NCBI GenBank assembly: GCA_017163975.1
Contig: JAFFSR010000008.1
Coordinates: 2,155,976 to 2,219,975 of the forward strand
DNA from: Anastatus disparis
Taxonomy: Eukaryota > Arthropoda > Insecta > Hymenoptera > Eupelmidae
DNA: 64,000 nt
Direction: 5' to 3'
Shown: piece after piece, positions 46,179-58,712 of the stretch
Layout: the number at the start of each line of letters is the position of its first letter
How positions within the stretch are numbered: the stretch's first letter is position 1
The notes under the pieces: model-generated
Databases searched by the model: none
Told to the model about the DNA's origin: nothing
The model's input: the letters and a program-made list of their open reading frames with translations, nothing else
Translations under genes and position numbers: made by a program

Positions 46179-46625
46179 CCTTTATTTTATAGTTTTGAAA
46201 ATAATCTTTCAAAATTTAATAAGATCAAATATATTTTCACAGAATATAAATTTAGTTGTTTTATAAATTGTGTTTTTTTATTTTATGAATTATTATTTAT
46301 ATTTCGGAGTGGGGCTCCGCCCCCGAATCTCAAGACCCCCCTTCTTCCGTCTCACACCGAATCCTTGTAAATTAATATTATAAATAATTGACTCTCTCGA
46401 TATCAACTTTTATTTTATAGTTTTGACAATAATCTTTCAAAATTTAATCAGATCAAATATATTTTCACAGAATATAAATTTAGTTGTTTTATAAATTGTG
46501 TTTTTTTATTTTATGGATTATTATTTATATTTCGGAGGCGGTCTTCGCCCCCCCCTCTTCCGTCTCACACCGAATCCCTGTAAATTAATATTATAAATAA
46601 TTGACTCTCTCGATATCAAAGCATT
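46179..46625. repeat. Tandem duplication of a 228-bp unit
   Basis: The segment starting 'ttttatagttttgaaaataa' at about 46,183 repeats from about 46,411. Both copies contain 'atttcggag' followed by a GC-rich hairpin, 'cttccgtctcacaccgaatc' and 'actctctcgatatc'. The second copy has lost part of the GC-rich core. Confidence 0.8.
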
Positions 46626-46703
46626 ATATACAATACTAATGTAAATTCTTATGTTCAAAATAATCGATGTACGCATCGAATTTCGCGCAACTTGAGTCAA
46701 AAA

Positions 46704-46930
46704 ATAGTATGTGTAACACGTGCGCTCAACGGGATTTGTCACTCGTGTGAGTTTGGCGCCCTCGCTTCGCTCGGGCGACAAACTCTCACTCGTGCCAGAA
46801 TCCCTTATTTCGCGCACTTGTTACACAAAATACTAGTTCGATACTCGTGCGAGAAAGTGATTCGCTTCGCTCGGGCGCAAACCGCCACACGAGTAAAAAA
46901 TCACTCCCACGCACTAGTATCGAAAAATAC
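46704..46930. repeat. Two adjacent dispersed palindromes
   Basis: Palindrome 1 (46,704-46,834) pairs 'tagtatgtgtaac' with 'gttacacaaaatacta'. Palindrome 2 (about 46,837-46,927) pairs 'ttcgatactcgtgcg' with 'cgcactagtatcgaa'. Both have cores with 'cgcttcgctcgggcg'. They belong to the same family as 31,536 and 47,557. Confidence 0.7.
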
Positions 46931-46932
46931 TA

Positions 46933-47072
46933 TTTTCACACTCAGGGCGTGAAATTCAATTATTGATGGCTATTCTTAGAGGCTAAAATAGCTCTTTTTC
47001 ACCCAAGGGCAAAAAAGTAGTTTTCTCATAAGCGTAATTGATTTTTACCCTGTTCCCAATAAGAAATTTAAT
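46933..47072 (+). repeat. Fragment of the inverted-repeat arm
   Basis: Matches left-arm positions about 2,476-2,620 in the same orientation: 'cactcagggcgtgaaattca', 'ggctaaaatagctct', 'agggcaaaaaagtagttttc'. The match is clear with moderate divergence. Confidence 0.75.
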
Positions 47073-47149
47073 TTTCGTGTCTTAAAGTTGTACTAAATGG
47101 TGGATAAGTCGATGTATAAATTAAGTAATGGGTTCGTGGTTCAATGAAT

Positions 47150-47446
47150 TCATGGGTGGATTCATGGGACGATGAAATGACGACTCAATGGTTCGATGGG
47201 CGGGTCGATAAATATGACGATGGGTCGATGGGCGAATAAATAATTATGTCGATGGGTCGATAAATGAATATGTCGATAAGTTAATAAATCGATGGGTTGA
47301 TGGACTGATGGGTGGATCGATGAAATGGTCGATGGGTTGATGGGCGGATATATGATTTTGATGATGGGTTAATGGGCGGATAAATGATTTTGTTGATGGA
47401 TTGATGAGCGTATAGATAAACTTGTTGATAGGTTGATGGGCGGAGT
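47150..47446. repeat. Degenerate GATGGGT-type minisatellite
   Basis: Irregular tandem repeats of 'gatgggtcgatgggcg' plus 'gataaatga' with units near 40 bp. The frame is not kept. Confidence 0.75.
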
Positions 47447-47556
47447 ATTATTTTCACATTTTCATTTTGATTTTATGATCTGTTAATGTCGTTACTTTAT
47501 GTATTATGAATGAATTTATATTCAATGTGGTTGAATTGGACGCCCTTCGTGTATGA

Positions 47557-47690
47557 AAAAGTAATATGTTATCCACGGAAGTAAAGGTATTTTCGCCCTC
47601 GTCTTTATTGTCGCCCTCACTTCGTTCGGGTGTCAAACTCAACTCGGCCAAAAATCACCTATTTTACTCCCTTAATTAACAATGTACTAT
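47557..47690. repeat. Dispersed palindrome, degraded copy
   Basis: Contains 'gtcgccctcacttcgttcgg' and 'acctattttactcccttaat', matching the core and right arm of the 31,536 palindrome. The left arm is poor. Confidence 0.55.
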
Positions 47691-50600
47691 TATATTTTTT
47701 AATAAACTATGGAGAATGATTATAATCAAATTAAAAATTTTAAATATTTATAAAATTATAAATGTGATTTTTTATATTAGGCCAATCTATTAGATTGGTA
47801 TTCTATATCAACTCTGTAGTCTTTAATATATGATCGTGTATTTATCGGTCACTTATCGCGACTGCGTAGCCACGAGATATAGCCAACAGTAAGTTATCTA
47901 AGCATATCTTATCCTTAATTTTCTACCAGGGATAGTCTGCTTTTATTGCAAGAAATAAGTTATGACAGCTCTGACAAATCTGAAATTGCATCAGAGTAAA
48001 AACTTTTAAAAAAGAAAAATAATTTATTATCCAGTCTTAAGTTTAGAAATATGGTCTTGGAAAATATTTCGTGATATAGTCTTTCTAACAATAAGAAAAC
48101 TACACAATGTGGGTGTATTATTGATTGTACTATATTAGCCAGAAAAGCGAAGACTGTGAAAAGTAAAAGTATTGTTTGTTGGAATAAATGTCTTATATTT
48201 GAAAATCTATACCGCTATACTCGCATAAAAAAATGTTCCACTTTTATGATTATGTTTGTGCGATTACACATAAGATTTTCCAAAAAAGTAACCTTATATT
48301 GACCAAGAACTTTCTACTACTACAATTTGGTATCAGCTAATTATTCGCGACATAGCCTTATTGCCGGGAAACAATATCATGAAGGCTTCGTAAGTGTATT
48401 TCGATTTGCAGAGACAATATCCAAAAAAGCAACATCTATACAAGGCGGAACAATCGTTCGTTATATAAATACACTTTTACTCGAGGATCTTGTCTTGTAG
48501 GAGTGCTAAATTAGGTTTTTACGATACCGAAATATCCAGGACGCATTAACATCTAAATTTCCTATGATGGAAATAATCTATCACAAGCGAAAGTTCAGAA
48601 TTAGTGTCTTAGAAAGTTGTTCGCGTATTAGTCTTTTTACAAGAAAATATTTACACAATGCTAGTGTTTTATCGACAGTAGTATTATTATCTAAAGAAGC
48701 AACAACTATATAGGGTAGGACTATTGTTTCTTAGATAATATAACTTATATTTAACAATGTGTATCGCCTTTTGTTACCAGAAGAAAGTTGACATTTTGTT
48801 AATTAAGCTTGAGCAAACACAAATGAGATTTACCATAAAAGAAACACTATAGGTACACGAAAAAGCTTACTACACAAATTCGGACTTAGTTCATTATCCG
48901 CAGAATAGTTTAACTAACATAAAACAGTAGTAGTTTGGTTTTCTTAGTGTATTTTGATTCAAAAATACAATATCCAAAAAAGCAACGACTATTTGTGGCC
49001 AAACGATCGTTTTCTAAATCGGTAGTCTTATACTCGAAAATATAGACTGCTATTATTGGAAGAAATAATTTATGACAGCCCTGACAAATCTGAAATTGCA
49101 TCAAAGTAAAAACTTTTAAAATAGAAACATAATTTAATATCAGTCTCAAGTTTAGGAATATGGTCTTAGAAAATATTCAGTGATTCAGTATTTCTAACAA
49201 TAAGAAAACTACACAATGTAGGTGTATCATCGATTGCAGTGTATTAGCCAGAAGAGCAACAATTGTGTACAGTTAAAGTATTGTTTGTTGGAATAAATGT
49301 CTTATATTTAAAAATCTATACCGCTATACTCGCAAAATAAGTTTCCACGTTTATGATTATGTTTGTGCGATTGCACATAAGACTTTCCAAAAAAGTAACC
49401 TTATATTGACCAAGAACTATCTAGTACTAAAATTTGGTATCAGTTGATTATTCGCAACATAGTCTTATTGCCAAGGAACAATATCATAAAGGCTTTGTAA
49501 GTGTATTTTGAATTGATAAGACAAGATCCAAAAAAGCAACATCTATGCAAGGCGGACCAATCGTTCGTTAAATAAATACTCTTATATTCGAGAATCTCGT
49601 CTGCTAGGATTGCCAGAAATAAGTTTTAACGGTTTCAAAAGATCTATATCGCATTGACATCCAGATTTCCAATGATGAAAATAATCTATCACAAGTAACA
49701 ATTCAGAATTAGTGTCTTGGAAAGTTGTTCGCGAATCAGTCTTCTTACAAGAGAATAGTTACACAATGCAAGTGTTTTATCGATTGTACTATCATTACCC
49801 AAAGAAGCAACAACTATTTAGGGTAGGACTATTGTTTTTTAGATAGAATACTTTATATTTAACAATGTGTATTGTCTTTCTTTCCCAGAAAAAAGTTGAC
49901 ATTATTTTTGATACGCTTGAGCGAACACAAATAAAATTCTCCATAAAAGAAACACTATAGATATCCCAAAAAGCTTACTCCTAAAATTTGGACTTAGTTC
50001 ATTGTCAGCAAAATAGTTTAGCTTACAAAAAGACAGTAGTAGTTTGGTTTACTGAGTGCCTTTTGATTCAAAAAATACAATATCCAAAAAAGCAACGTCT
50101 ATTTGTGGCCAAACGATCGTCTTCTAAATCGGTAGTCTTATACTCGAGAATATTGTCTGCTATTATTGCAAGGAATAATTTATGACAGCCCTGACAAATC
50201 TGAAATTGCATCAAAGTAAAAACTTTTGAAAAATAAACATAATTTATTATCAGTCTCAAGTTTAGGAATATGGTCTTGTAAAATATTCAGTGATTTAGTA
50301 TTTCTAACAATAAGAAAATTACACAATGTAGGTGTATCATCGATTGCAGTGTATTAACCAGAAGAGCAACAATTGTGTACAGTTAAAGTATTGTTTGTTG
50401 GAATAATTGTCTTATATTTGAAAATCTATACCGCTATACTCGCATAAAAAAAGTTTCCACGTTTATGATTATGTTTGTGCGATTGCACATAAGACTTTCC
50501 AAAAAAGTAACCTTATATTGACCAAGAACTATCTAGTACTAAAATTTGGTATCAGTTGATTATTCGCAACATAGGCTTATTGCCAAGGAACAATATCATA

Positions 50601-53600
50601 AAGGCTTTGTAAGTGTATTTTGAATTGATAAGACAAGATCCAAAAAAGCAACATCTATGCAAGGCGGACCAATCGTTCGTTGAATAAATACTCTTATATT
50701 CGAGAATCTCGTCTGCTAGGATTGCCAGAAATAAGTTTTAACGGTTCCAAAAGATCTATATCGCATTGACATCCAGATTTCCAATGATGAAAATAATCTA
50801 TCACAAGTAACAATTCAGAATTAGTGTCTTGGAAAGTTGTTCGCGAATCAGTCTTCTTACAAGAGAATAGTTACACAATGCAAGTGTTTTATCGATTGTA
50901 CTATCATTACCCAAAGAAGCAACAACTATTTAGGGTGGGACTATTGTTTTTTAGATAGAATACTTTATATTTAACAATGTGTATTGTCTTTCTTTCCCAG
51001 AAAAAGTTGACATTATTTTTGATACGCTTGAGCGAACACAAATAAAATTCTCCATAAAAGAAACACTATAGATATCCCAAAAAGCTTACTCCTAAAATTT
51101 GGACTTAGTTCATTGTCAGCAAAATAGTTTAGCTTACAGAAAGACAGTAGTAGTTTGGTTTACTGAGTGCCTTTTGATTCAAAAATACAATATCCAAAAA
51201 AGCAACGTCTATTTGTGGCCAAACGATCGTTTTCTAAATCGGTAGTCTTATACTCGAGAATATTGTCTGCTATTATTGCAAGGAATAATTTATGACAGCC
51301 CTGACAAATCAGAAATTGCATCAAAGTAAAAACTTTTGAAAAATAAACATAATTTATTATTAGTCTCAAGTTTAGGAATATGGTCTTGGAAAATATTCAG
51401 TGATTTAGTATTTCTAACAATAAGAAAATTACACAATGTAGGTGTATCATCGATTGCAGTGTATTAACCAGAAGAGCAACAATTGTGTACAGTTAAAGTA
51501 TTGTTTGTTGGAATAATTGTCTTATATTTGAAAATCTATACCGCTATACTCGCATAAAAAAAGTTTCCACGTTTATGATTATGTTTGTGCGATTGCACAT
51601 AAGACTTTCCAAAAAAGTAACCTTATATTGACCAAGAACTATCTAGTACTAAAATTTGGTATCAGTTGATTAATCGCAACATAGGCTTATTGCCAAGGAA
51701 CAATATCATAAAGGCTTTGTAAGTGTATTTTGAATTGATAAGACAAGATCCAAAAAAGCAACATCTATGCAAGGCGGACCAATCGTTCGTTGAATAAATA
51801 CTCTTATATTCGAGAATCTCGTCTGCTAGGATTGCCAGAAATAAGTTTTAACGGTTCCAAAAGATCTATATCGCATTGACATCCAGATTTCCAATTATGA
51901 AAATAATCTATCACAAGTAACAATTCAGAATTAGTGTCTTGAAAAGTTGTTCGTGAATCAGTCTTCTTACAAGAGAATAGTTACACAATGCAAGTGTTTT
52001 ATCGATTGTACTATCATTACCCAAAGAAGCAACAACTATTTAGAGTAGGACTATTGTTTTTTAGATAGAATACTTTATATTTAACAATGTGTATTGTCTT
52101 TCTTTCCCAGAAAAAAGTTGACATTATTTTTGATACCCTTGAGCGAACACAAATAAAATTCTCCATAAAAGAAACACTATAGATATCCCAAAAAGCTTAC
52201 TCCTAAAATTTGGACTTAGTTCATTGTCAGCAAAATAGTTTAGCTTACAAAAAGACAGTAGTAGTTTGGTTTACTGAGTGCCTTTTGATTCAAAAATACA
52301 ATATCCAAAAAAGCAACGTCTATTTGTGGCCAAACGATCGTTTTCTAAATCGGTAGTCTTATACTCGAGAATATTGTCTGCTATTATTGCAAGGAATAAT
52401 TTATGACAGCCCTGACAAATCTGAAATTGCATAAAAGTAAAAACTTTTGAAAAATAAACATAATTTATTATCAGTCCCAAGTTTAGGAATATGGTCTTGG
52501 AAAATATTCAGTGATTTAGTATTTCTAACAATTAGAAAACTACACAATGTAGGTGTATCATCGATTGCAGTGTATTAGCCAGAAGAGCAACAATTGTGTA
52601 CAGTTAAAGTATTATTTGTTGGAATGAATGTCTTATATTTGAAAATCTATACCGCTATACTCGCATAAAAAAGGTTTCTTTTTTATGATTATGTTTGTGC
52701 GATTACATATAAGACTTTCCAAAAAAGTAACCTTATATTGACGAAGAACTATCTACTACTGAATTTTAGTATCAGTTGATTATTCGCAACATAGCCTTAT
52801 TGCCAAGAAACAATATAAGAATGGCTTTGTAAGTGAATTTTGAATTGAAAAGACAAGATCCAAAAAAGCAACATCCATGCAAGGCGGACCAATCGTTCGT
52901 TGAATAAATACTCTTATATTCGAGAATCTCGTCTGCTAGGATTGCCAGAAATAAGTTTTAACGGTTCCAAAAGATCTATATCGCATTGACATCCAGATTT
53001 CCAATGATGAAAATAATCTATCACAAGTAACAATTCAGAATTAGTGTCTTGGAAAGTTGTTCGCGAATCAGTCTTCTTACAAGAGAATAGTTACACAATG
53101 CAAGTGTTTTATCGATTGTACTATCATTACCCAAAGAAGCAACAACTATTTAGGGTAGGACTATTGTTTTTTAGATAGAATACTTTATATTTAACAATGT
53201 GTATTGTCTTTCTTTCCCAGAAAAAAGTTGACATTATTTTTGATACGCTTGAGCGAACACAAATAAAATTCTCCATAAAAGGAACACTATAGATATCCCA
53301 AAAAGCTTACTCCTAAAATTTGGACTTAGTTCATTGTCAGCAAAATAGTTTAGCTTACAAAAAGACAGTAGTAGTTTGGTTTACTGAGTGCCTTTTGATT
53401 CAAAAAATACAATATCCAAAAAAGCAACGTCTATTTGTGGCCAAACGATCGTTTTCTAAATCGGTAGTCTTATACTCGAGAATATTGTCTGCTATTATTG
53501 CAAGGAATAATTTATGACAGCCCTGACAAATCTGAAATTGCATCAAAGTAAAAACTTTTGAAAAATAAACATAATTTATTATCAGTCCCAAGTTTAGGAA

Positions 53601-55263
53601 TATGGTCTTGGAAAATATTCAGTGATTTAGTATTTCTAACAATTAGAAAACTACACAATGTAGGTGTATCATCGATTGCAGTGTATTAGCCAGAAGAGCA
53701 ACAATTGTGTACAGTTAAAGTATTATTTGTTGGAATGAATGTCTTATATTTGAAAATCTATACCGCTATACTCGCATAAAAAGGTTTCTTTTTATGATTA
53801 TGTTTGTGCGATTACATATAAGACTTTCCAAAAAAGTAACCTTATATTGACCAAGAACTATCTAGTACTAAAATTTGGTATCAGTTGATTAATCGCAACA
53901 TAGGCTTATTGCCAAGGAACAATATCATAAAGGCTTTGTAAGTGTATTTTGAATTGATAAGACAAGATCCAAAAAAGCAACATCTATGCAAGGCGGACCA
54001 ATCGTTCGTTGAATAAATACTCTTATATTCGAGAATCTTGTCTGCTAGGATTGCCAGAAATAAGTTTTAACGGTTCCAAAAGATCTATATCGCATTGACA
54101 TCCAGATTTCCAATTAAAAAAATAATCTATCACAAGTAACAATTCAGAATTAGTGTCTTGAAAAGTTGTTCGCGAATCAGTCTTCTTACAAGAGAATAGT
54201 TACACAATGCAAGTGTTTTATCGATTGTACTATCATTACCCAAAGAAGCAACAACTATTTAGAGTAGGACTATTGTTTTTTAGATAGAATACTTTATATT
54301 TAACAATGTGTATTGTCTTTCTTTCCCAGAAAAAAGTTGACATTATTTTTGATACCCTTGAGCGAACACAAATAAAATTCTCCATAAAAGAAACACTATA
54401 GATATCCCAAAAAGCTTACTCCTAAAATTTGGACTTAGTTCATTGTCAGCAAAATAGTTTAGCTTACAAAAAGACAGTAGTAGTTTGGTTTACTGAGTGC
54501 CTTTTGATTCAAAAAATACAATATCCAAAAAAGCAACGTCTATTTGTGGCCAAACGATCGTTTTTAAATCGGTAGTCTTATACTCGAGAATATTGTCTGC
54601 TATTATTGCAAGGAATAATTTATGACAGCCCTGACAAATCTGAAATCGCATCAAAGTAAAAACTTTTGAAAAATAAACATAATTTATTATCAGTCCCAAG
54701 TTTAGGAATATGGTCTTGGAAAATATTCAGTGATTTAGTATTTCTAACAATTAGAAAACTACACAATGTAGGTGTATCATCGATTGCAGTGTATTAGCCA
54801 GAAGAGCAACAATTGTGTACAGTTAAAGTATTATTTGTTGGAATGAATGTCTTATATTTGAAAATCTATACCGCTATACTCGCATAAAAAGGTTTTTTTT
54901 ATGATTATGTTTGTGCGATTACATATAAGACTTTCCAAAAAAGTAACCTTATATTGACGAAGAACTATCTACTACTAAAATTTAGTATCAGTTGATTATT
55001 CGCAACATAGCCTTATTGCCAAGAAACAATATAAGAATGGCTTTGTAAGTGAATTTTGAATTGAAAAGACAAGATCCAAAAAAGCAACATCCATGCAAGG
55101 CGGACCAATCGTTCGTTGAATAAATACTCTTATATTCGAGAATCTCGTCTGCTAGGATTGCCAGAAATAAGTTTTAACGGTTCCAAAAGATCTATATCGC
55201 ATTGACATCCAGATTTCCAATGATGAAAATAATCTATCACAAGTAACAATTCAGAATTAGTGT

Positions 55264-55991
55264 TGTGAGCGCCCGAGTATGTACGGCCCTGAAACCGTAC
55301 AATACGAAAGACTGCGCGCGCAAACACCCAAAAAGACCAAAGTGGTTGAACAAGCAGGCGCGCGTATGTACGTATACGCGCTTGCATGTGTAAGTACCGC
55401 TGAGAGTACACGGCGGCTCTCCCTCTCTTCTACTAAGTTAGAAGAGTGGGAGAAAGACCGAAGAGAGTTGAAGCAAGCAGTGCGAGGAGCTTGGGTCTCT
55501 CGGCACTCTTGGATCGGCTCTCTTAGTAGAAAGACATACTTGCTCGTAGCATAAAAGGTGACTGGCCTAATACGTGTTACAAGCAAGTATTCATTTGTTA
55601 AGCGTTAGATTCTACTTGGTTGTATCTATTAGCTTTTAAGAGATATTACTTTTGTAATTAATACTTAAATAAAGAGCCTTTCCAAAGATAACCTTTTCCT
55701 ATCCCATTAATCAGGGTAAAGCCCCGAATATTAAGGCATTTGGTCCTTAATAATAACGGGCTTTTCACATAATAATCCTAAATAATACTAACAAATATAT
55801 CTTAAAAGTCAGCTATAGCTAGGCAAGGCGTCCTAGCTATAAACGACTTTAACAATATTGAAACGAAATACAGGGTCCGCAATAGCTAGGCATGGCGCGC
55901 TAGCTATTTAACGATCCTTTAACGTGTTGGAATAAAGAATATTATAGAAAGATAGGGGTAAATATAAGGGAAAAATAAGGGAGAGGTTACA
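55264..55991 (+). repeat. 5' LTR of element C
   Basis: Starts TGTGAGCGCC and ends GGTTACA. U3 is unusually GC-rich for this window. CATAAAAGG at 55,550-55,558 is the best TATA candidate and AATAAA at 55,668-55,673 the poly(A) signal, giving an R of about 100 nt. The 3' part holds two hairpins (55,815-55,840 and 55,881-55,908). ORFs read through U3 on both strands and are by-products. Confidence 0.92.
55815..55908 (+). promoter_or_regulatory. Twin stem-loops in the LTR 3' part
   Basis: ATAGCTAGG / CCTAGCTAT (55,815-55,840, loop caaggcgt) and AATAGCTAG / CTAGCTATT (55,881-55,908, loop gcatggcgcg) are near-copies of one hairpin with 'ggcg' in the loop. They lie after the poly(A) signal, in U5, so they would be at the 5' end of the RNA, where packaging or translation signals are often found. 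Confidence 0.6.
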
Positions 55992-55992
55992 T

Positions 55993-56005
55993 TGGCGCCC
56001 ACTGG
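55993..56005 (+). other. Primer-binding site (tRNA-Lys-like)
   Basis: TGGCGCCCACTGG begins one base after the LTR end. The first nine bases match the TGGCGCCCA start that I recall for tRNA-Lys-primed elements such as Drosophila gypsy; the match weakens after that. Confidence 0.55.
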
Positions 56006-56797
56006 TTCTCAACCGTCGTTGAGAAAACCCACGCAAGAGTACAGTCGCGTGTTAACATTGACATTAATTAATAAAATGTTTATAAAATATATAGAAATAA
56101 AAATTGATGAAATTCAAAAATAAAAATAATAAAACAATGAGAATAAAAAAAAAAAAGGGCATGAAAATGCACAAAAAATGGTATATAAAACACCATTAGT
56201 TAAAAATGATAAAATAATTCTGTAAAAGAATTCCCTTTGTTCTGAATAAAAGCAAATAAAACATCGATCAAAAATTTTACTTGATATTAAATTCTTAAAT
56301 AAAGTATTCGTCAATGATAATGACAAAAAGACTTGAAGGTCGCGCGGTAAAACAAGAAGATTGAGTGTTACAATGTACACATTAAATTTTTTCTCAAAAT
56401 CTTTTGTTATAGCCACGCAAACTCAAGTCTAAAACGCAAATATTTTTAAAGAATGTCAAATAGCAAAGTTAAAAGGTCGATAGCTAAGAAATAGACATAA
56501 GGAATTCTTAAGCATAGGTTCTCAACGCGAACGAGAACAATCATTGTAATAAAGAATATGCTCGTTAATAAAAATAAAAATAAAATATATTAAAAAATTA
56601 AAAGAGCCAAGATAAAAAATAATTGTAAACGAAATTAAAATTTTGAAATTTAATTTTGGATAATTTAAATTTATTAAAATTAAAAATAGCTTATTCAAAA
56701 ATTAACTTAAATAAGAAAGTATTAAAATAAAAAGAGTTAAAATTTTAGTTTCGGAAATACGTAAATATTGTAATAGCGAATATTAATAAAAATAAAA

Positions 56798-57181
56798 ATG
56801 GCGAAAAGAAGGTCAGAGATACTAATACAAGAATTAGATAATCTTGATGGGACCATAGAGGAAGATGTTAACACAAAACAAAATGAATGGATGAAAGCTG
56901 TGTCATATGAGCTGACACTGTTGTTTAATAAACAACAAGAGTTGGATGACAAAATTACAGCTAGTCCAGACAAAGCTATAGTCTTTAACTTAGAAAAAAC
57001 CGCAGATGCGGAAACAATAAATTTTAAAGAACAAATAAGCGAATTATCAAACAAGATAAAAAACGTGTTAGAAGATAATATCGTGATTAAAAATTTATTA
57101 AACAAATATAAAAAAGAAAATGAAGACTTAGTTATTAAAAACGAATCTTTAAATGAAGAATTAATCAAATTAAAAAAATAA
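56798..57181 (+). CDS. N-terminal part of element C gag
   Basis: 127 codons, starting MAKRRSEILIQELDNL and ending just after a run of A. It is acidic to mixed in charge and mostly coiled coil (NLEKTADAETINFKEQISEL, then ENEDLVIKNESLNEELIKL). It follows a leader of about 790 nt after the primer site. The stop (TAA TAA) comes straight after TTA AAA AAA, an A AAA AAA slippery heptamer. A -1 shift there enters the next gag frame, which continues the coiled coil. So this is either programmed frameshifting or a one-base length change in the A run. Confidence 0.7.
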   Translation: MAKRRSEILIQELDNLDGTIEEDVNTKQNEWMKAVSYELTLLFNKQQELDDKITASPDKAIVFNLEKTADAETINFKEQISELSNKIKNVLEDNIVIKNLLNKYKKENEDLVIKNESLNEELIKLKK

Positions 57182-57204
57182 TAAACGAAGAGGAAGCCAT
57201 TAAA

Positions 57205-58080
57205 ATGGTTCGAGACAATTTAACTCAAAAAATAGATGATACTGCTCAAGAGCAAGAAGAAAAAATTAATGAGTTAAAAGAAAAACTAAAAAATAATGGG
57301 ATTCGAACGCAAGGTTTCGAACCTTATAATAATAAAATAAAAATTCCTTTGCCGAAATATGAAGGCACGGAGGTCGAAAGACCAATGAAATTCTTAAATG
57401 AATTTGAAAAGTACATTGCATTAAAACGACTAGAAGAGGAAGAAACCCTCGAGTTGTTGCAGACTGTACTACAAAAAGATTCTAACGAATGGTGGTACAT
57501 CTATCAAGATGATGTAACCACATATCAAGGATTTAAAAATTTATTCCTTGATAGATATTGGAATGAAGATATCCAAAGAACAACTAGAAGAAAAGTTGAA
57601 TTTGGAAAGTTCTATGAGAATGGCAAACTAAGTCGTATGGCTTATGCCACCCAAATATATGGTTTCGTCAAAGACTTAAATCTTCAATATTCTGAAGAAG
57701 AACTAGCTGCGAAAATCAGCAAACATTTCAGCAGAAATGTTAGGCAAGCCATGCAATTTTCTCAGAGAAAAGATAAGAACACATTATTTAAAATCTTGTT
57801 AGATTTTGATAATGATGACAGAATTCAAGAGAAAAGAGCAGCTAATAGAAATGAATCTCATAGAAGCAATTCAAATCAACAGAAATTCTTTAAGGAAAAT
57901 GATAATTTAGAGAATAAAGAAAAAGCTCTATATAATCAAAATAATAATAAACAAAAAGCTGTAATGCGGGAAAAATTAAATGCTCCTGTCAGCAATAAAA
58001 TGACAAAAAGTTATAATGATATTAATGTGTCTCAAATAGATATAGACTCAGTAACACTAGAAGAACTTCAGGAAAACTGA
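57205..58080 (+). CDS. Element C gag, capsid part
   Basis: 291 codons from the first ATG, though the frame is open upstream to the A run at about 57,170, in -1 relation to the previous ORF. After a coiled-coil lead comes the Ty3/gypsy capsid pattern: KYEGTEVERPMKFLNEFEKY, LLQTVLQKDSNEWWYIYQD, FKNLFLDRYWNEDIQRTTRR and SRMAYATQIYGFVKDLNLQY. The tail is rich in N, K and Q with no CCHC knuckle. It would form the particle and package the RNA in the cytoplasm. The frame is undamaged, in keeping with recent activity. Confidence 0.8.
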   Translation: MVRDNLTQKIDDTAQEQEEKINELKEKLKNNGIRTQGFEPYNNKIKIPLPKYEGTEVERPMKFLNEFEKYIALKRLEEEETLELLQTVLQKDSNEWWYIYQDDVTTYQGFKNLFLDRYWNEDIQRTTRRKVEFGKFYENGKLSRMAYATQIYGFVKDLNLQYSEEELAAKISKHFSRNVRQAMQFSQRKDKNTLFKILLDFDNDDRIQEKRAANRNESHRSNSNQQKFFKENDNLENKEKALYNQNNNKQKAVMREKLNAPVSNKMTKSYNDINVSQIDIDSVTLEELQEN

Positions 58081-58712
58081 ATAAAGTTGCACCTAAATTA
58101 AAGAATATAAGGGGTAAGGTTGCAACAAATGCTAATACCCCAAAAACACAAAAAATTATAAATTCAAAAATATTACCTGAAAAGGGAAAATTAATTAAAA
58201 CAATCAAAAAACAAAACAGGTTAAATATACATATAAATGCAAAAAGAATAAATGTACACTTTAAAATTCCAAATGTTATTAAAGAAAGTAATACAAAACA
58301 TGGTTTTCAGGAAATGTTAAACATGATTTTGAGGAGAGTACATGAAAAGATACTTTTATACATAGATGGCGAATATGCTAATCTAAAAAATCCTGAACAA
58401 AAGCTCAAATCAAATAAGTATACTCAGGTAAAAAATATTGAATCACATGAGAGCGATAGTGACTCATATTCATGTGCATTCACCTCGAATGAAAATAAAG
58501 AAAATTTATTTCATGAGGAAAATAATTATGAACTCACCAATGATGAGATTCATAAAGGTGCAATAATACCACCAAAACAAGAAATTGAACTAATAGATTT
58601 AATTTCTAAACATAAAAAGTATCTAGCAATGTATCTGCTCAATTATCAACGTATAAACATGGAACGAAAACTATTAAAAAAGCACCTCTTTATTCTTCAA
58701 AGGAAAGAATAG
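58080..58712 (+). pseudogene. Pol-frame remnant of element C
   Basis: This frame is open in -1 relation to the end of gag and runs about 210 codons to the stop at 58,710. It is very lysine- and asparagine-rich. Near its end IIPPKQEIELIDLISKHKKY resembles the segment that precedes reverse transcriptase in gypsy pol. No protease D-T/S-G, no YxDD and no integrase follow, so the enzymatic core has been deleted and about 1 kb of non-coding DNA follows. It may still be made as a gag-fused tail. Confidence 0.6.

Noticed and set aside
55257..55586. Overlapping 91-112-codon ORFs on both strands in the LTRs of element C (repeated at 59,727-60,065)
   Set aside because: They lie in the GC-rich U3, where chance frames are long, and both strands are open. 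No homology was recognised.
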